Source of the DNA: Flavobacteriaceae bacterium
GTDB lineage: Bacteria; Bacteroidota; Bacteroidia; Flavobacteriales; Flavobacteriaceae
DNA length: 6,750 nt
Assembly: GCA_947482805.1 (NCBI GenBank)
Contig: CANKLK010000114.1
Coordinates: 1 to 6,750 of the forward strand
Direction: 5' to 3'
The translations under genes were made by a program, and so were the position numbers. Shown here one piece after another: positions 5,836 through 6,750 of the stretch (position 1 is the first letter of the stretch; the number at the start of each line of letters is the position of its first letter). The notes beneath the pieces were generated by a model. The model had not been told where the DNA came from. It made no database searches and saw only the letters and a program-made list of their open reading frames with translations.

Positions 5836-6615
5836 TTACAGGTGCGCAAATAATTTTTGCATTTTTTCTCTTTCTTCTTCAGCTAGAGAAGCATCTACCA
5901 AAATTCTTCCTGAATGCTCATCGGTAATGATTTTTTTTCTGGCTGCAATTTCTACCTGTGTTTGTGGTGGAATGGTAAAGAACGATCCAGCCGAAGCACC
6001 ACGCTCAATAGATACAACCGCTAAACCATTACGCACGCTTGAACGAATTCTTTTGTATGCGGCTAATAATCTTTCTTCAATTAACGCTTCATATTCAGCA
6101 GATTTTTCAATTAAGAAGGCTTCCTCTTTTTGAGTTTCTGCCATGATATCGCTCAATTCTGCTTTTTTATGTTTAAGATGCGTAGTTTTTTGGTCTAATT
6201 TTTCTTTAGAATTGGCAATCACTTCTTTTTTGTGTTCGATAGAAGCTTTTAATTCTTTGATTTGTTTTTCGGCCAATTGAATTTCCAATTCCTGAAATTC
6301 AACTTCTTTAGTTAATGAATTAAATTCTCTATTATTACGAACTTCTTTTTGTTGTGCGGTATATTTTTTTATAGCAGCTTGATGATCGTCGATGGCATTT
6401 TTTTTATTCTTAATTTGCTCTTCAATAATATCCAAGTCACTTTTTAATTTTTCTAAACGAGTGGTTAAACCAGTAACTTCATCTTCCAAATCTTCCACTT
6501 CTAAAGGCAATTCGCCTCTTACATTTCTGATTTCATCAATTCTTGTATCTATGATTTGGAGGTCATAAATAGCTCTTAATTTGTCTTCAACATTTAGTTC
6601 TTTTGTAGCTGCCAT
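5836..6615 (-). CDS. Coiled-coil protein of the zf-RING_7/DUF164 family, zinc ligands lost
   Basis: A 259-residue cytoplasmic protein. Residues about 10-190 are highly charged and heptad-like, predicting a long antiparallel coiled coil (for example EEQIKNKK, KEVEFQELEIQLAEKQIKEL). The REFNSLTKE stretch (96-104) between helices is characteristic of this family. The C-terminal part, NGLAVVSIERGASAGSF (196-212) and IPPQTQVEIAARKKIITDEH followed by SGRILVD (215-241), aligns with the family's C4 zinc ribbon. At the four expected Cys positions it has Ser208, Ser211, Asp232 and Ser235, so it should not bind zinc there. The surrounding fold-specific residues (IPPQ, GRILVD) are conserved, so the domain is probably intact structurally. 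The function is not established; a nucleic-acid or ribosome-related role is sometimes suggested for the family. It starts three bases after the nif3-like stop, so the two genes are surely co-transcribed. ATG 6615 opens a typical family N-terminus. Confidence 0.88.
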   Translation of the reverse strand: MAATKELNVEDKLRAIYDLQIIDTRIDEIRNVRGELPLEVEDLEDEVTGLTTRLEKLKSDLDIIEEQIKNKKNAIDDHQAAIKKYTAQQKEVRNNREFNSLTKEVEFQELEIQLAEKQIKELKASIEHKKEVIANSKEKLDQKTTHLKHKKAELSDIMAETQKEEAFLIEKSAEYEALIEERLLAAYKRIRSSVRNGLAVVSIERGASAGSFFTIPPQTQVEIAARKKIITDEHSGRILVDASLAEEEREKMQKLFAHL

Positions 6616-6618
6616 ATT

Positions 6619-6750
6619 TTATAAGTACTTAACTGGATTTGTATTTTCTTCCGAAAAAATGATTGCAAAATTAGGTATTTTTTTCTTAAGAAAATCAACA
6701 ATATAATTTTTTGTAAATCTTTCACTTTCAAAGTGGCCAATGTCGGCTAA
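6619..6750 (-). CDS. Nif3-like dinuclear metal-centre protein, C-terminal end only
   Basis: Only the last 43 codons and TAA (6621-6619) are in the window. The fragment reads LADIGHFESERFTKNYIVDF and ends in NFAIIFSEENTNPVKYL. This is the C-terminus of the Nif3/YbgI family, often labelled GTP cyclohydrolase I type 2 homologue or dinuclear metal-centre protein. The GHFESE segment supplies the His and the Glu four residues later that bind the paired metal ions in characterised members. Metal binding at the other ligands cannot be checked because they lie upstream. The physiological reaction of the family is not firmly known. The three-base spacing to the coiled-coil gene, a pairing familiar in Flavobacteria, indicates one operon. 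Confidence 0.85.
   Translation of the reverse strand, partial: LADIGHFESERFTKNYIVDFLKKKIPNFAIIFSEENTNPVKYL

Noticed and set aside
5789..6133. Plus-strand open frame of 114 codons across the terminator
   Set aside because: It runs antisense through the terminator and the coiled-coil gene, both of which have much stronger support.
1..6750. CRISPR array, insertion sequence, prophage or defence island
   Set aside because: There are no regularly spaced repeats, no transposase or integrase, and all genes are chromosomal housekeeping or metabolic types.

Overview
The window is an AT-rich stretch of bacterial chromosome that looks like Flavobacterium or a close relative in the Bacteroidota. The evidence is the low GC content, the scarcity of Shine-Dalgarno sequences, TA-x-x-TTT-type promoter-like motifs, and protein families typical of that group: a periplasmic DPP IV, a Nif3-like protein paired with a coiled-coil 'zinc-ribbon' protein, and a Bacteroidota-type cyanophycin synthetase. 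The genus is an inference from these features. All six genes lie on the minus strand, so transcription runs from high to low coordinates.

In transcription order: (1) 6750-6619 is the C-terminal tail of a Nif3-like dinuclear-metal protein. (2) Three bases later, 6615-5836 encodes a long coiled-coil protein of the zf-RING_7/DUF164 type whose four zinc-ligand positions have all been replaced. A strong hairpin plus T-tract terminator (5829-5804) ends this unit. (3) 5803-4919 encodes an alpha/beta hydrolase whose ATG directly abuts that terminator. Its coding sequence carries an in-frame, GC-rich palindromic insertion. (4) 4918-4598 is about 320 bases of non-coding DNA with small repeats. (5) 4597-1982 is a full-length cyanophycin synthetase (CphA, 871 aa) with all its catalytic motifs, followed by a terminator (1970-1938). 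(6) 1928-1467 is a small DinB-fold protein of the DUF1569 type. (7) 1409-1 is the N-terminal two thirds of a secreted dipeptidyl peptidase IV, cut by the window edge before its catalytic domain.

The genes do not form one obvious pathway. CphA makes the nitrogen-storage polymer multi-L-arginyl-poly-L-aspartate, and DPP IV harvests dipeptides from peptides in the periplasm. No cyanophycinase or isoaspartyl dipeptidase gene is visible, so the degradative half of cyanophycin metabolism lies elsewhere if it exists. Most of the window is ordinary. The points that deserve a second look are the palindromic element read through by the hydrolase gene, the zinc ribbon without cysteines, the intact HxxEH site in the CphA N-domain, and the two terminators sitting on or next to downstream start codons. 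I found no CRISPR array, no transposase, no tRNA or rRNA, and no convincing new multi-gene system.
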